A DNA stretch of 10,739 nt from assembly GCA_036794585.1 (NCBI GenBank), contig DAIRGH010000097.1:1-10739 (forward strand), given 5' to 3'. Numbering within the stretch: position 1 is the first letter of the stretch; the number at the start of each line of letters is the position of its first letter. The notes under the pieces were generated by a model. The model saw only the letters and a program-made list of their open reading frames with translations, was not told the DNA's origin and did not search any database. The DNA comes from WHSW01 sp036794585 (GTDB taxonomy: Bacteria > Actinomycetota > Thermoleophilia > Solirubrobacterales > 70-9). A program made the position numbers and the translations under genes. Below, in pieces: positions 1 to 6,484 of the stretch.

Positions 1-337
1 TGACGATGTACTGGATCCCGATCACCTTGTGATCGGTGTTGAACTTGAAGTAGTCGCGCCACGACGTCGCCCCGTGCTGGGAGTGGTCCTCGGGCACGGT
101 CGGCCGGCCCGCCGCCCAGCGGAACCAGTAGTCGAACGCCCCGAGCCCGACGAGGAACCCGAGCGGGGCCGTGATCGCGGGGACGATCAGGTGCGGATAG
201 CCGGTCTGCTCGGTTTGAAAGATCTCCAGCCCGGAGATCGCGCGCAGCGCGACCACGAGCCCAAAGCCGAAGGCGCCTCCGACGAGGAAGCCGAGCCCTG
301 CCCGTCCCAACCCTGGATTCTTGATTGCCGCTGCCAC
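1..337 (-). CDS. ctaD: Cytochrome c oxidase subunit I, N-terminal part (runs off the left edge)
   Basis: This is the first 112 codons of the haem-copper oxidase core subunit, which reduces O2 and pumps protons in the plasma membrane. Residues 102-112 read DHKVIGIQYIV, the characteristic start of the first COX1 helix. They are preceded by about 100 residues containing two hydrophobic segments (about 13-36 and 48-73) that canonical subunit I lacks; the second ends in an aromatic-rich FDYWFRW. The start is GTG at 337, chosen because GAGGTAGGAC (350-341) lies just upstream as a Shine-Dalgarno and because the gene follows the ctaC stop by 19 nt. None of the haem or CuB histidines lie inside the window. 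The identity rests on the DHK motif plus the ctaC neighbour. It is probably cotranscribed with ctaC. Confidence 0.88.
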   Translation of the reverse strand, partial: MAAAIKNPGLGRAGLGFLVGGAFGFGLVVALRAISGLEIFQTEQTGYPHLIVPAITAPLGFLVGLGAFDYWFRWAAGRPTVPEDHSQHGATSWRDYFKFNTDHKVIGIQYIV

Positions 338-340
338 TTC

Positions 341-350
341 GTCCTACCTC
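341..350 (-). promoter_or_regulatory. Ribosome binding site of ctaD
   Basis: The minus strand reads GAGGTAGGAC directly before GAA and the GTG start at 337. It is one of the few clear Shine-Dalgarno-like sequences in the window and supports the GTG start, which places the N-terminal extension in the protein. Confidence 0.6.
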
Positions 351-356
351 GAAAGC

Positions 357-1139
357 CTACGTCCCGCCGCCGCTGTCGGACCCGCTCGCCGCTTGCTGCT
401 GTTCGGCGACCCACTGGTCGAACTCCTCCTGGGATTCGACGATGACCGGCGCGCGCATCGTCGAGTGGCCGATGCCGCAGAACTCGGTGCAGATCAGGCT
501 GTAGGTGCCCTCGGTGTTGGGGGTGACCACGAACTGGTCGTCGATCTCGTCGCCGCCGGGCCCGGCCGGAACCGCGTCGCGCTTGATCCCCCATTCCGGC
601 ACCCAGAAGGAATGGATCACGTCGAACGCCTCGAGCGTGATGTCGAGCTGGCGGTCCACCGGGACGTGCAGCTCGTTGGTCCTCAGCGGCTCTGCCTCGG
701 CACCCGTTCCCGTCGTTTCCTCCGGGTATTCGAAGGTCCACTTGAACTGCTGCGCGGTCACGTGCAGCGACATCCGGTCGTCGGCCTTCGCCTCGATGTC
801 GTTGAGCACTATCCACGAGTACACCGCGCCTGCGAGGACGATGATCGTGGGAATCACCGTCCAGGTGATCTCGAGCGCCGTGTTGCCGTGAATCGGCTCG
901 CCGTCGGACTCGTCGCCGGGCTTGGCGCGGAACTTCCAGATCGCGTAGCCGAGCATCACGACGACGATCGAGAAGACGAAGCACGAGAGCACGATCATCA
1001 CGTCGAAGAGCGTGTCGATCGGGCCTCGCTCCTCCGAGGCCGCCTCGCCGAACCATTCGAACTGAAGCAGCACGACCGAGCTCACGACGGTGAGCGCAAG
1101 CATCATGAGGACGAGGCGGAGGTACGTCTGGCGGTTCAC
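357..1139 (-). CDS. ctaC: Cytochrome c oxidase subunit II (CuA-containing)
   Basis: This 260-residue protein accepts electrons from cytochrome c at its extracytoplasmic CuA centre and passes them to subunit I. Hydrophobic segments lie at about 6-25, 45-68 and 92-112; the first may be a signal peptide, and there is no lipobox cysteine near it. The second transmembrane hairpin carries the family motif EITWTVIP (90-97). The CuA ligands are all visible: H176, then C217, E219, C221, H225 and M228 in CTEFCGIGHSTM. QFKWTFEYP (131-139) matches the aromatic electron-entry region. The C-terminus is a Gly/Ser-rich tail, with no fused cytochrome c domain. The start is GTG at 1139; no Shine-Dalgarno is seen, but a TAGAAT hexamer lies 9 nt upstream. 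It sits 19 nt before ctaD, consistent with a ctaCD operon. Confidence 0.95.
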   Translation of the reverse strand: MNRQTYLRLVLMMLALTVVSSVVLLQFEWFGEAASEERGPIDTLFDVMIVLSCFVFSIVVVMLGYAIWKFRAKPGDESDGEPIHGNTALEITWTVIPTIIVLAGAVYSWIVLNDIEAKADDRMSLHVTAQQFKWTFEYPEETTGTGAEAEPLRTNELHVPVDRQLDITLEAFDVIHSFWVPEWGIKRDAVPAGPGGDEIDDQFVVTPNTEGTYSLICTEFCGIGHSTMRAPVIVESQEEFDQWVAEQQQAASGSDSGGGT

Positions 1140-1144
1140 CGGCC

Positions 1145-1163
1145 CGCGATTCTATTCATCGCG
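1145..1163 (-). promoter_or_regulatory. Putative ctaC promoter -10 box inside an inverted repeat
   Basis: On the minus strand, CGCGAT and ATCGCG (6 bp each) flank a 7-nt centre, GAATAGA. The hexamer TAGAAT (1154-1149) falls within the repeat and ends 9 nt before the ctaC GTG, so transcription would begin at or next to the start codon. No convincing -35 box is seen. The repeat could be an operator overlapping the -10 box, or a chance GC palindrome. It is not a terminator for the glycosyltransferase, because no T-run follows on the minus strand. Confidence 0.4.
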
Positions 1164-1195
1164 AAAACGCCCGAGCGGCCCGCGGCGAGCTTGCA

Positions 1196-2728
1196 TCAGG
1201 CGCCACTAGGACGCTCGATGCCCGCGAGCTCGCCGGCCGCGGCGGCGACCACTCCCTGCGCGACGCCCTCCCAGCTCCAGAGCCGCTCGACCGTCTCGCG
1301 CAGGGTCGAGCTCGCGGCCTCGCGCTCGCCAGTCGGCAACGCCAGCCAGGCCCGCAGCCGCTCGGCGATCGCGGCGACCGCGTCCTCGTCGAGGTCGAAC
1401 GAGACCAGCCCGCGTACCGCCGGCGTCAGCTCACGCGCAAGCGCGGCGCTGACCTCGGCGGCTCCTGAGTGCGCCGTCGAGACCGGCAGCGCACCGGCCG
1501 CAGCGGCCTCGGCGGCGACCATGCCGAACGCCTCCGGAAAGGTGCTGGGAAACACGAGCGCGTCCGAGGCCGCGACCGGGACCGCGACCTCGTCATGCTC
1601 GAGGCGGCCGGCGAACTTGACCGAGCTCCTGCTGGCGGCGGCAAGCTCGCGGTAGTCGGCGGGCAAGTTGTCGAGAAAAGCAGTGAGGATGGGGAGACGG
1701 TCGTCCCCGGCGCCCTCCAGGCCCCGGCCGCGCAGGGCGAGCTCGCGGAGCGGGCCGAGGTCGCCCTCGCCCAGCCCGGCCCAGACCCGCTGCAGCACCG
1801 GCTCCAGCTCGCCGAAGCCGACGAGCAGCAGGCGCGCGTCGGGGTTAGCGACATGCACCAGCGGCCACGCGGCCAGCAGCAGGTCGATCCCCTTGGAGAC
1901 GATCAGCTTGCCGACGAAGATCACCCGTGGCCCCTGCGCCTCCGCGTACCAATCCAGGGCGTCGGCCGCCGCCACCGCGTCGCGGTCCCAGCTGCTTGGC
2001 GCCCTTTGGGTGATATGGACCCATTTGGCGCCATCCGGGCCCTCCGCCCCCTCCCCACCCAGCCTCAACTGCGCCGCGAGCTCGCGCAACCGCCCCGCGC
2101 GGTCAGCCACCGCGATCGGCGAAAACAGCTCCGTATCCACCCCGGGCGGCCCAAGCCGCACTTTCGCGTTCGTCTCGGGCTCGTCCACCGCGAGTCGAAG
2201 CCGCTCGGCGATGTGCCCGGACCCGACCAGGATCCCGTTCGCCCCCGCGCACGCCTCCTCGGCATAAGGCCGGAACCGATCGAGGTCGGCGAGCACGGTG
2301 TAGGAGAGATCGGAGCCATGCACCTTGAGCGCGTAGCGCAGGCCGGCGCGGGCGAGGATCACGGGGCCCATGATCAGGTGGTTGGCGAGCGCCGCGTCGA
2401 CGCCGCCGAGCTCACCGACCAGCTCTTCGACCGCGGCCACGTTCGTCGCCAGGTAGCGGTCGAGCTCAGCCTCGGAGAGCTCGAGGTAGGTCTTGACCTC
2501 GAAGCCCTCGTAGGCGTCGCGGACGAAGACCGGCAGCAGCCCGCCGATCTCGGGGTTGTGGATCGTCACCGAGCCCTCTGTTCCGGCCGCGAGGTCAGGC
2601 GCCTCGCGGTCCTGGCAGACGAGGTGCACCTCGTGCCCAAGCCGGGCCAGCGCCCGGGCGAGGCTGGCGTTGTAGACGTTCGAGCCGGTCCCGCGCAGGA
2701 GGTAGCCGTGAAAGATCAGCACCTTCAC
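1196..2728 (-). CDS. GT-B glycosyltransferase, family 4-like
   Basis: This 510-residue cytoplasmic or membrane-associated sugar transferase uses a nucleotide-sugar donor; the acceptor is unknown. The N-terminal Rossmann domain opens with VKVLIFHGY and has GTGSNVYNASLARAL (13-27), the glycine loop typical of GT4 enzymes. HGSD lies at 137-140 and PGVDTELFSP marks the end of the first domain. The donor domain begins at about 268 with RVIFVGKLIVSKGIDLL. The EX7E donor-binding motif is E399/E407 in PEAFGMVAAEAAAAG. Two stretches look longer than in compact GT4 enzymes: about 222-266 between the domains and about 312-368 before FAGRLEHDE. A longer reading to 2851 is possible, but it adds a non-conserved 41-residue leader and would overlap the divergent zinc-ribbon gene. 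The GTG at 2728 begins exactly at the first beta strand. The gene ends 56 nt before ctaC. Confidence 0.85.
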   Translation of the reverse strand: MKVLIFHGYLLRGTGSNVYNASLARALARLGHEVHLVCQDREAPDLAAGTEGSVTIHNPEIGGLLPVFVRDAYEGFEVKTYLELSEAELDRYLATNVAAVEELVGELGGVDAALANHLIMGPVILARAGLRYALKVHGSDLSYTVLADLDRFRPYAEEACAGANGILVGSGHIAERLRLAVDEPETNAKVRLGPPGVDTELFSPIAVADRAGRLRELAAQLRLGGEGAEGPDGAKWVHITQRAPSSWDRDAVAAADALDWYAEAQGPRVIFVGKLIVSKGIDLLLAAWPLVHVANPDARLLLVGFGELEPVLQRVWAGLGEGDLGPLRELALRGRGLEGAGDDRLPILTAFLDNLPADYRELAAASRSSVKFAGRLEHDEVAVPVAASDALVFPSTFPEAFGMVAAEAAAAGALPVSTAHSGAAEVSAALARELTPAVRGLVSFDLDEDAVAAIAERLRAWLALPTGEREAASSTLRETVERLWSWEGVAQGVVAAAAGELAGIERPSGA

Positions 2729-2735
2729 GCGGGGC

Positions 2736-2741
2736 AGGCTA
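2736..2741 (-). promoter_or_regulatory. Putative -10 box for the glycosyltransferase (leaderless start)
   Basis: The minus strand reads TAGCCT 7 nt upstream of the GTG at 2728, and no Shine-Dalgarno is seen. The placement fits a transcript beginning at the start codon. No clear -35 is visible. The call rests on position and on the same arrangement at three other starts in the window. Confidence 0.33.
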
Positions 2742-2758
2742 TGTGCAAGCGCAGCGGA

Positions 2759-2764
2759 TATCGT
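2759..2764 (+). promoter_or_regulatory. Putative -10 box for the zinc-ribbon gene
   Basis: TATCGT lies 10 nt before the GTG at 2775, with no purine-rich Shine-Dalgarno between them. It would share the 46-bp divergent spacer with the glycosyltransferase promoter. No -35 is recognised. Confidence 0.3.
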
Positions 2765-2774
2765 TGCGCCCGCC

Positions 2775-3044
2775 GTGCAGAACCCGCGCCAGACATACAG
2801 GCTGCGCGCTCGCGCCTCGGGCCGCGAGGCGTACGCGGCGGTCGAGGCCAACGGCGTCTACCGCGACCGCGAGACGGGCGAGGAGATGGAGCCGGTGACG
2901 CGGACCTTGCCGCTCGCCCCCTCGGAGTCGGCGCTGTTGCGCGCGCCCGAGAACCTGCGGATCTGCCGGCGCTGCGACCAGCTGATCGGCCTCGACGTCA
3001 GCGACTGTCCGTACTGCGGGCTGCGCCAGCCCGCTTTGGGTTAG
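2775..3044 (+). CDS. Small zinc-ribbon protein of unknown function
   Basis: This 89-residue protein has a basic N-terminus (1-20), an acidic middle (VYRDRETGEEMEPV) and a C-terminal CxxC-x10-CxxC knuckle: C64 and C67 in ICRRCDQL, then C78 and C81 in DCPYCGL. This is a typical treble-clef or ribbon zinc site and predicts binding of one Zn2+. I do not recognise a named family. Nucleic-acid binding or a protein-interaction role are both possible. The start is GTG at 2775, the only in-frame start after the upstream stop at 2709 apart from an internal ATG at 2886. There is no Shine-Dalgarno. The gene diverges from the glycosyltransferase across 46 bp, and its TAG stop overlaps the stop of the convergent secreted protein. 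The regular spacing of the cysteines argues that it is a real gene and not a shadow frame. Confidence 0.7.
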   Translation: MQNPRQTYRLRARASGREAYAAVEANGVYRDRETGEEMEPVTRTLPLAPSESALLRAPENLRICRRCDQLIGLDVSDCPYCGLRQPALG

Positions 3045-3814
3045 CCGGCTTCGCCGGCCTTCGGCGCCAGGAACGCCCGGTAGAGGATCCGCGCGCCCGT
3101 GTACTTGCAGGCGTATTCGCGGGTGCCGCCGACCTTCTGCTGCGGCCTGCTGCGCCGGGTCAGGTCAGCCTCGTTCTCCTCGGCGGTGTCGTTGGTCTCG
3201 GTCCCGCACTGACCCTCCTCGCGGCTGGTGCGCCAGGCGTCGGAGTTAGCGGCGCCGGCGTCGGCGAGGTTCGAAATCCATGTCGGCGTGGTCAGGCCGA
3301 CGACGAGGCCCTTCCTGACCCGGAGCGGGTCGTTGAGCGTGAACACCGGCCGGTGGCCGAGCAGCGGCTGAAGCTGGACCACGGGGCTCTGCTTGACGAG
3401 CTTGAAGGCCCCGCCGCCCTTCGCCTTCAGAATCGAGAGCCGTGCCTCCGGCGGCCCGCTCTTGTCGAGCACCTCGGCGAAGAACTCCTGCTCGTCCTTC
3501 GCCGGCCGGGAGAGGCCGACGCTCCAGGCGACGATGCGGCCGGCCTCGCGGATCTTGTAGAGGCCGCGGCGGCCGTCGGCGCTGATCTGAAAGCCCGTCA
3601 CCCGGCCCATCGCCTGGCACCGCTGGTCGGCCGGCACGTTGTCGCCGTCCGGAGTCGGGCAGTTCGGCTTTGGCGTGTTCGCCGTCCGTCCCAGGACCGT
3701 GGCGGCGGCCTTGTCGGCCGACGCCGCGATCGAGGCGGTCGCGGCGAGCGCGAGGGCCGCGCAGATTGCGGCGATCAGAGACAGGAGGTGGGGGCGGGTG
3801 CCCGTGGATGGCAT
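3041..3814 (-). CDS. Secreted protein of unknown function with four cysteines
   Basis: This is a 257-residue protein in this reading. It begins with a Sec-type signal peptide: a short n-region with Arg and His, a hydrophobic core at about 10-30 (LLSLIAAICAALALAATAS), then an Ala-rich cleavage region. The mature part has cysteines at 52, 66, 203 and 236, which could make two disulfides. Its middle is rich in beta-strand-like stretches, including FKLVKQSPVVQLQPLLG and LRVRKGLVVGLTTPTW, suggestive of a beta-sandwich. Residues about 200-230 are charged and probably flexible. There is no catalytic motif I can name and no lipobox. An ATG at 3835 (adding MRVPASP) is the alternative start, and a still longer reading to 3919 would overlap the ABC gene; neither ATG has a good Shine-Dalgarno. 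The TAA stop shares bases with the TAG of the convergent zinc-ribbon gene. Confidence 0.72.
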   Translation of the reverse strand: MPSTGTRPHLLSLIAAICAALALAATASIAASADKAAATVLGRTANTPKPNCPTPDGDNVPADQRCQAMGRVTGFQISADGRRGLYKIREAGRIVAWSVGLSRPAKDEQEFFAEVLDKSGPPEARLSILKAKGGGAFKLVKQSPVVQLQPLLGHRPVFTLNDPLRVRKGLVVGLTTPTWISNLADAGAANSDAWRTSREEGQCGTETNDTAEENEADLTRRSRPQQKVGGTREYACKYTGARILYRAFLAPKAGEAG

Positions 3815-3895
3815 CGGGGAAGCTGGAACACGCATTCCGTGGCCGGGTTTCGGTGCCCGGCGACCGAACAGCTTAGGCGGGCGGCAGCGCGACGG

Positions 3896-3901
3896 TAGAT
3901 T
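3896..3901 (+). promoter_or_regulatory. Putative -10 box of the ABC exporter operon (leaderless start)
   Basis: TAGATT lies 8 nt before the GTG at 3910. A weak TTAGGC (3873-3878) is 17 nt upstream of it as a possible -35. The sequence between the box and the start has no proper Shine-Dalgarno, so transcription beginning at or near the GTG is the simplest reading. Confidence 0.4.
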
Positions 3902-3909
3902 CCCCGAAG

Positions 3910-4887
3910 GTGCCTGCAATAGAGGTCACAGGGCTCGAACGCGAGTTCTCAGGGGGAATCCGAGCCGTCGACGGTGTGGATCTTGAGGTCGCCGCAGGCG
4001 AGATCTACGCCTTCCTGGGCCCCAACGGGGCCGGCAAGACGACGACTGTGCGGATGCTGACCACGCTACTGCGGCCGACGGGCGGGAGAGCCACCGTCGC
4101 GGGCCACGACGTGGTCACCGACGCCGCCGCCGTGCGCCGCGCGATCGGCGTCGCGCTGCAGGAGGCGGCGCTCGACCCGCTGATGACCGGGCGCGAGCTG
4201 ATCGGCCTGCAGGCGACGCTGCACGGCCTGACCGGGACCGAGGCCAGGCGCCGCGGCGACGCGCTGCTCGATCGGGTGGGGCTCAGCGAGGCCGCCGACC
4301 GCCGCGTCGGCACCTACTCGGGCGGCATGCGCCGCCGCCTCGACCTCGCCTCGGCGCTGGTCCACGAGCCCCGGGTGCTGTTCCTGGACGAGCCGACGAC
4401 CGGGCTCGACCCGGTCAGCCGCAAGGCGATCTGGGAGGAGGTCGAGGCGCTCAACCGCGAGGGCACCACCGTCTTCCTGACCACCCAGTACCTGGAGGAG
4501 GCCGACCAGCTCGCCGACCGGGTGGGGATCATCGCCAAGGGCAAGATCGTCGCTGAGGGCACCCCTGCGTCGCTGAAGGCCGAGGTCGGCAAGCCACACC
4601 TCGAGCTCGGTCTGGCCGAGGGCACACCCGAGCTCTGCGAGGAGGTGCTCGCGCGCTTCGGACGGCTGCTGCCGAGCAAGGACGGGAAGATCCTGGTCGA
4701 GCTCGACCGGGGCGCGGCGGCGGTGCCGGCCGTCGTGCGCGGCCTCGACGAGGCGGGCCTCCTGGTCGAGTCGCTCGACCTCGTCGAGCCCACCCTCGAC
4801 GACGTTTTCGTCAACAAGACGGGGGAGCACCTCGAGGGGGCCACCGAGGAGCCGCAAGAGCAGCCGCTGGAAGCCGATCCGACGTGA
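3910..4887 (+). CDS. ABC transporter ATP-binding protein, DrrA family
   Basis: This 325-residue ATPase would power export through the two permeases that follow. In order it has Walker A GPNGAGKTT (37-45), Q-loop Q84, signature YSGGM (136-140), Walker B VLFLDE (156-161) and D-loop GLD (165-167). The switch position is TTQYLEEAD, with Gln193 where most ABC ATPases have His; from memory the TTQYL form is usual in the DrrA drug-resistance subfamily. After about residue 215 comes a C-terminal domain ending with EPTLDDVF(V), also a DrrA hallmark, then an acidic, Gln/Glu-rich tail. The start is GTG at 3910. The TGA overlaps the GTG of the first permease (GTGA), implying translational coupling. The substrate cannot be read from the sequence; DrrA-like systems export hydrophobic drugs, lipids or natural products. 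Confidence 0.95.
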   Translation: MPAIEVTGLEREFSGGIRAVDGVDLEVAAGEIYAFLGPNGAGKTTTVRMLTTLLRPTGGRATVAGHDVVTDAAAVRRAIGVALQEAALDPLMTGRELIGLQATLHGLTGTEARRRGDALLDRVGLSEAADRRVGTYSGGMRRRLDLASALVHEPRVLFLDEPTTGLDPVSRKAIWEEVEALNREGTTVFLTTQYLEEADQLADRVGIIAKGKIVAEGTPASLKAEVGKPHLELGLAEGTPELCEEVLARFGRLLPSKDGKILVELDRGAAAVPAVVRGLDEAGLLVESLDLVEPTLDDVFVNKTGEHLEGATEEPQEQPLEADPT

Positions 4888-5669
4888 GCAGTCTGCTCGC
4901 CAACCTGCGCATCGTCGGCGCGCTCGGCGCGCGCTCGGTCAAGCAGACCTTTCGCCGCCCGCAGCTCGCGGCGCCGATCATCATCTTTCCGACCCTGCTG
5001 CTCGCGATCCAGACGGGCGGCGCGGGCCGCGCCGTCGACCTGGCGGGCTTTCCCGAAGTCGACAACTTCCTCAGCTTCATGCTCGCCGGCGCGATCGTGC
5101 AGTCATGCCTGCTCGCCGGCAACACCGGCGGGATCGCGCTTGCGGTCGATCTCGAGATGGGATTCACGGACCGCCTGTTCGCGGCGCCGATCTCGCGCTT
5201 TGCGATCGTGCTCGGGCGGCTGGCCGGGGTCGGAGCGCTTGGCGCCGCGACCGCGCTTTGGTTCGTCGCGATCGGCCTGATCTTCGGCGCCTCGCTCGCC
5301 GCCGGGGTGCCCGGGGTCCTGGTGATGGTCGTGCTGACCGCGCTGTCGGCGATCGCCTTCGGGGGCATCAGCGCCGCGATCGCGCTCTATACGGGCACGG
5401 CGTCGGTGGTCCAGGGGCTGTTTCCGCTGATCTTCGTGATCCTCTTTCTCTCCAGCGCTTTCTTCCCCGCCAACCTGCTCCTCGAGCCGGCCTCCTCGGT
5501 CGCCGACTACAACCCGCTGTCGTTCATCGTCGAGGGGATCCGCGAGCCGGTGATCTCGTCGCTCACGCTCGAGTCCTTCGCCGAGGCGCTCGCCGCGATC
5601 GCGCTCGTGGGCGGGATCTCGACCGCGCTCAGCGCGATCGCGCTGCGGCGTCGGCTGCGGATCGGCTAG
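4884..5669 (+). CDS. ABC-2 type permease, DrrB family (first of two)
   Basis: This 261-residue integral membrane protein has about six hydrophobic segments: near 29-44, 62-85, 110-140, 144-169, 175-198 and 235-254. The conserved cytoplasmic loop DLEMGFTDRLFAAPISR (89-105) and the late motif YNPLSFIVEGIR (209-220) match ABC-2/DrrB permeases. The start is GTG at 4884, inside the ATPase stop (GTGA overlap). The TAG stop is 2 nt before the second permease. It probably pairs with the second permease as the two halves of one transmembrane pore, driven by a dimer of the ATPase. Confidence 0.93.
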   Translation: MSSLLANLRIVGALGARSVKQTFRRPQLAAPIIIFPTLLLAIQTGGAGRAVDLAGFPEVDNFLSFMLAGAIVQSCLLAGNTGGIALAVDLEMGFTDRLFAAPISRFAIVLGRLAGVGALGAATALWFVAIGLIFGASLAAGVPGVLVMVVLTALSAIAFGGISAAIALYTGTASVVQGLFPLIFVILFLSSAFFPANLLLEPASSVADYNPLSFIVEGIREPVISSLTLESFAEALAAIALVGGISTALSAIALRRRLRIG

Positions 5670-5671
5670 CC

Positions 5672-6448
5672 ATGGGGATCGCCGCCGAGATCGCCACGGT
5701 CCGGGCGCTGATCCGCCGTGCCGCGAACGAGATCCTCCGCGTCCCCGGCGCCGCGATCCCGGGCGTGCTGGCGCCGACGATCTTCTTCCTCGGCCTGACC
5801 GCCGTCTTCGGCAACCTCACCCTGCTGCCGGGCTTCACCACCGAGAGCTACCAGAGCTTCCTGATCCCGGTCAGCCTGCTGCAGGGGGCGGGCTTCACGG
5901 GCGCCGCCACCGGGGTCAACCTCGCGCGCGACATCGAGCAGGGCTGGTTCGACCGGCTGATCGTCTCCCCCGCCTCGCGAACGGCGCTGCTCGCCGGGCT
6001 CGTCTGCTCGGCGAGCCTGCGCGCGCTGATTCCCGCGGCGGTCCTTCTCTCCGTCGCCTTTGCGATCGGCGTCGACTGGCCGGGGCCCGGGGCCCTGGCG
6101 ATCGCGATCGTCTGCGTCATGGCCACCGCGGCGGTCGCCGCCTGCTGGGGCGTGATGCTGGCGCTCAGGTATCGGACCCAGAGCGCGGCGCCGCTGATGC
6201 AGGCGGGAATGTTCGTGCTCGTGCTGACCACCACGGCCTACGCCCCCCTCGAGCTGCTCGACGGCTGGCTTCAGGACGTCGCCCGGATCAACCCGCTCAC
6301 GCAGGTCGTCGAGGCGGCGCGCCTCGGGTTCGTCGGCGACCCGATCACCTGGGCCGAGACCTGGCCGGCGCTGGCCGCGCTCGCCGGGCTGCTTGGTCTG
6401 CTCGGCGCGCTGGCGCTGCGCGGGATGAACCGGGCGTCTGATGAGTGA
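5672..6448 (+). CDS. ABC-2 type permease, DrrB family (second of two)
   Basis: This 258-residue membrane protein is similar in layout to the preceding permease but clearly divergent from it. Hydrophobic segments lie near 29-47, 62-80, 105-133, 139-166, 177-192 and 231-249. DIEQGWFDRLIVSPASR (87-103) corresponds to the conserved DxExGxxDRLxxxPxSR loop, and INPLTQVVEAAR (206-217) to the late NPL(T/S)xxVEAxR motif. The start is ATG at 5672, 2 nt after the previous stop; the same frame stays open upstream, but only as a shadow of the first permease. Two unlike permeases beside one ATPase suggest a heterodimeric pore. The operon ends here, facing the infA cluster. Confidence 0.93.
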   Translation: MGIAAEIATVRALIRRAANEILRVPGAAIPGVLAPTIFFLGLTAVFGNLTLLPGFTTESYQSFLIPVSLLQGAGFTGAATGVNLARDIEQGWFDRLIVSPASRTALLAGLVCSASLRALIPAAVLLSVAFAIGVDWPGPGALAIAIVCVMATAAVAACWGVMLALRYRTQSAAPLMQAGMFVLVLTTTAYAPLELLDGWLQDVARINPLTQVVEAARLGFVGDPITWAETWPALAALAGLLGLLGALALRGMNRASDE

Positions 6449-6484
6449 CTGGGCAGGTAGGGGAACCAGGCGCCGGCGGCGAAA

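Noticed and set aside
1136..1159. A seven-codon frame (MNRIAGR) ending in TGA over the ctaC GTG, as a leader peptide
   Set aside because: Its ATG lies upstream of the expected transcription start if TAGAAT is the -10 box, it has no ribosome binding site, and such a short frame is easily chance.
3843..3859. A CCGGG-8nt-CCCGG hairpin upstream of the secreted protein, as a riboswitch or operator
   Set aside because: The stem is only 5 bp with a large loop, and such repeats are frequent at this GC content. No supporting motif was found.
1469..3898. An 809-codon open frame on the plus strand
   Set aside because: It runs antisense to the glycosyltransferase and the secreted protein and out of frame with the zinc-ribbon gene. 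It is Arg/Ala/Gly-rich without motifs, a usual artefact of high GC.
5105..5671. The upstream part of the open frame that continues into the second permease
   Set aside because: It is a shadow of the first permease, Arg-rich and not membrane-like. The real protein starts at the ATG at 5672.
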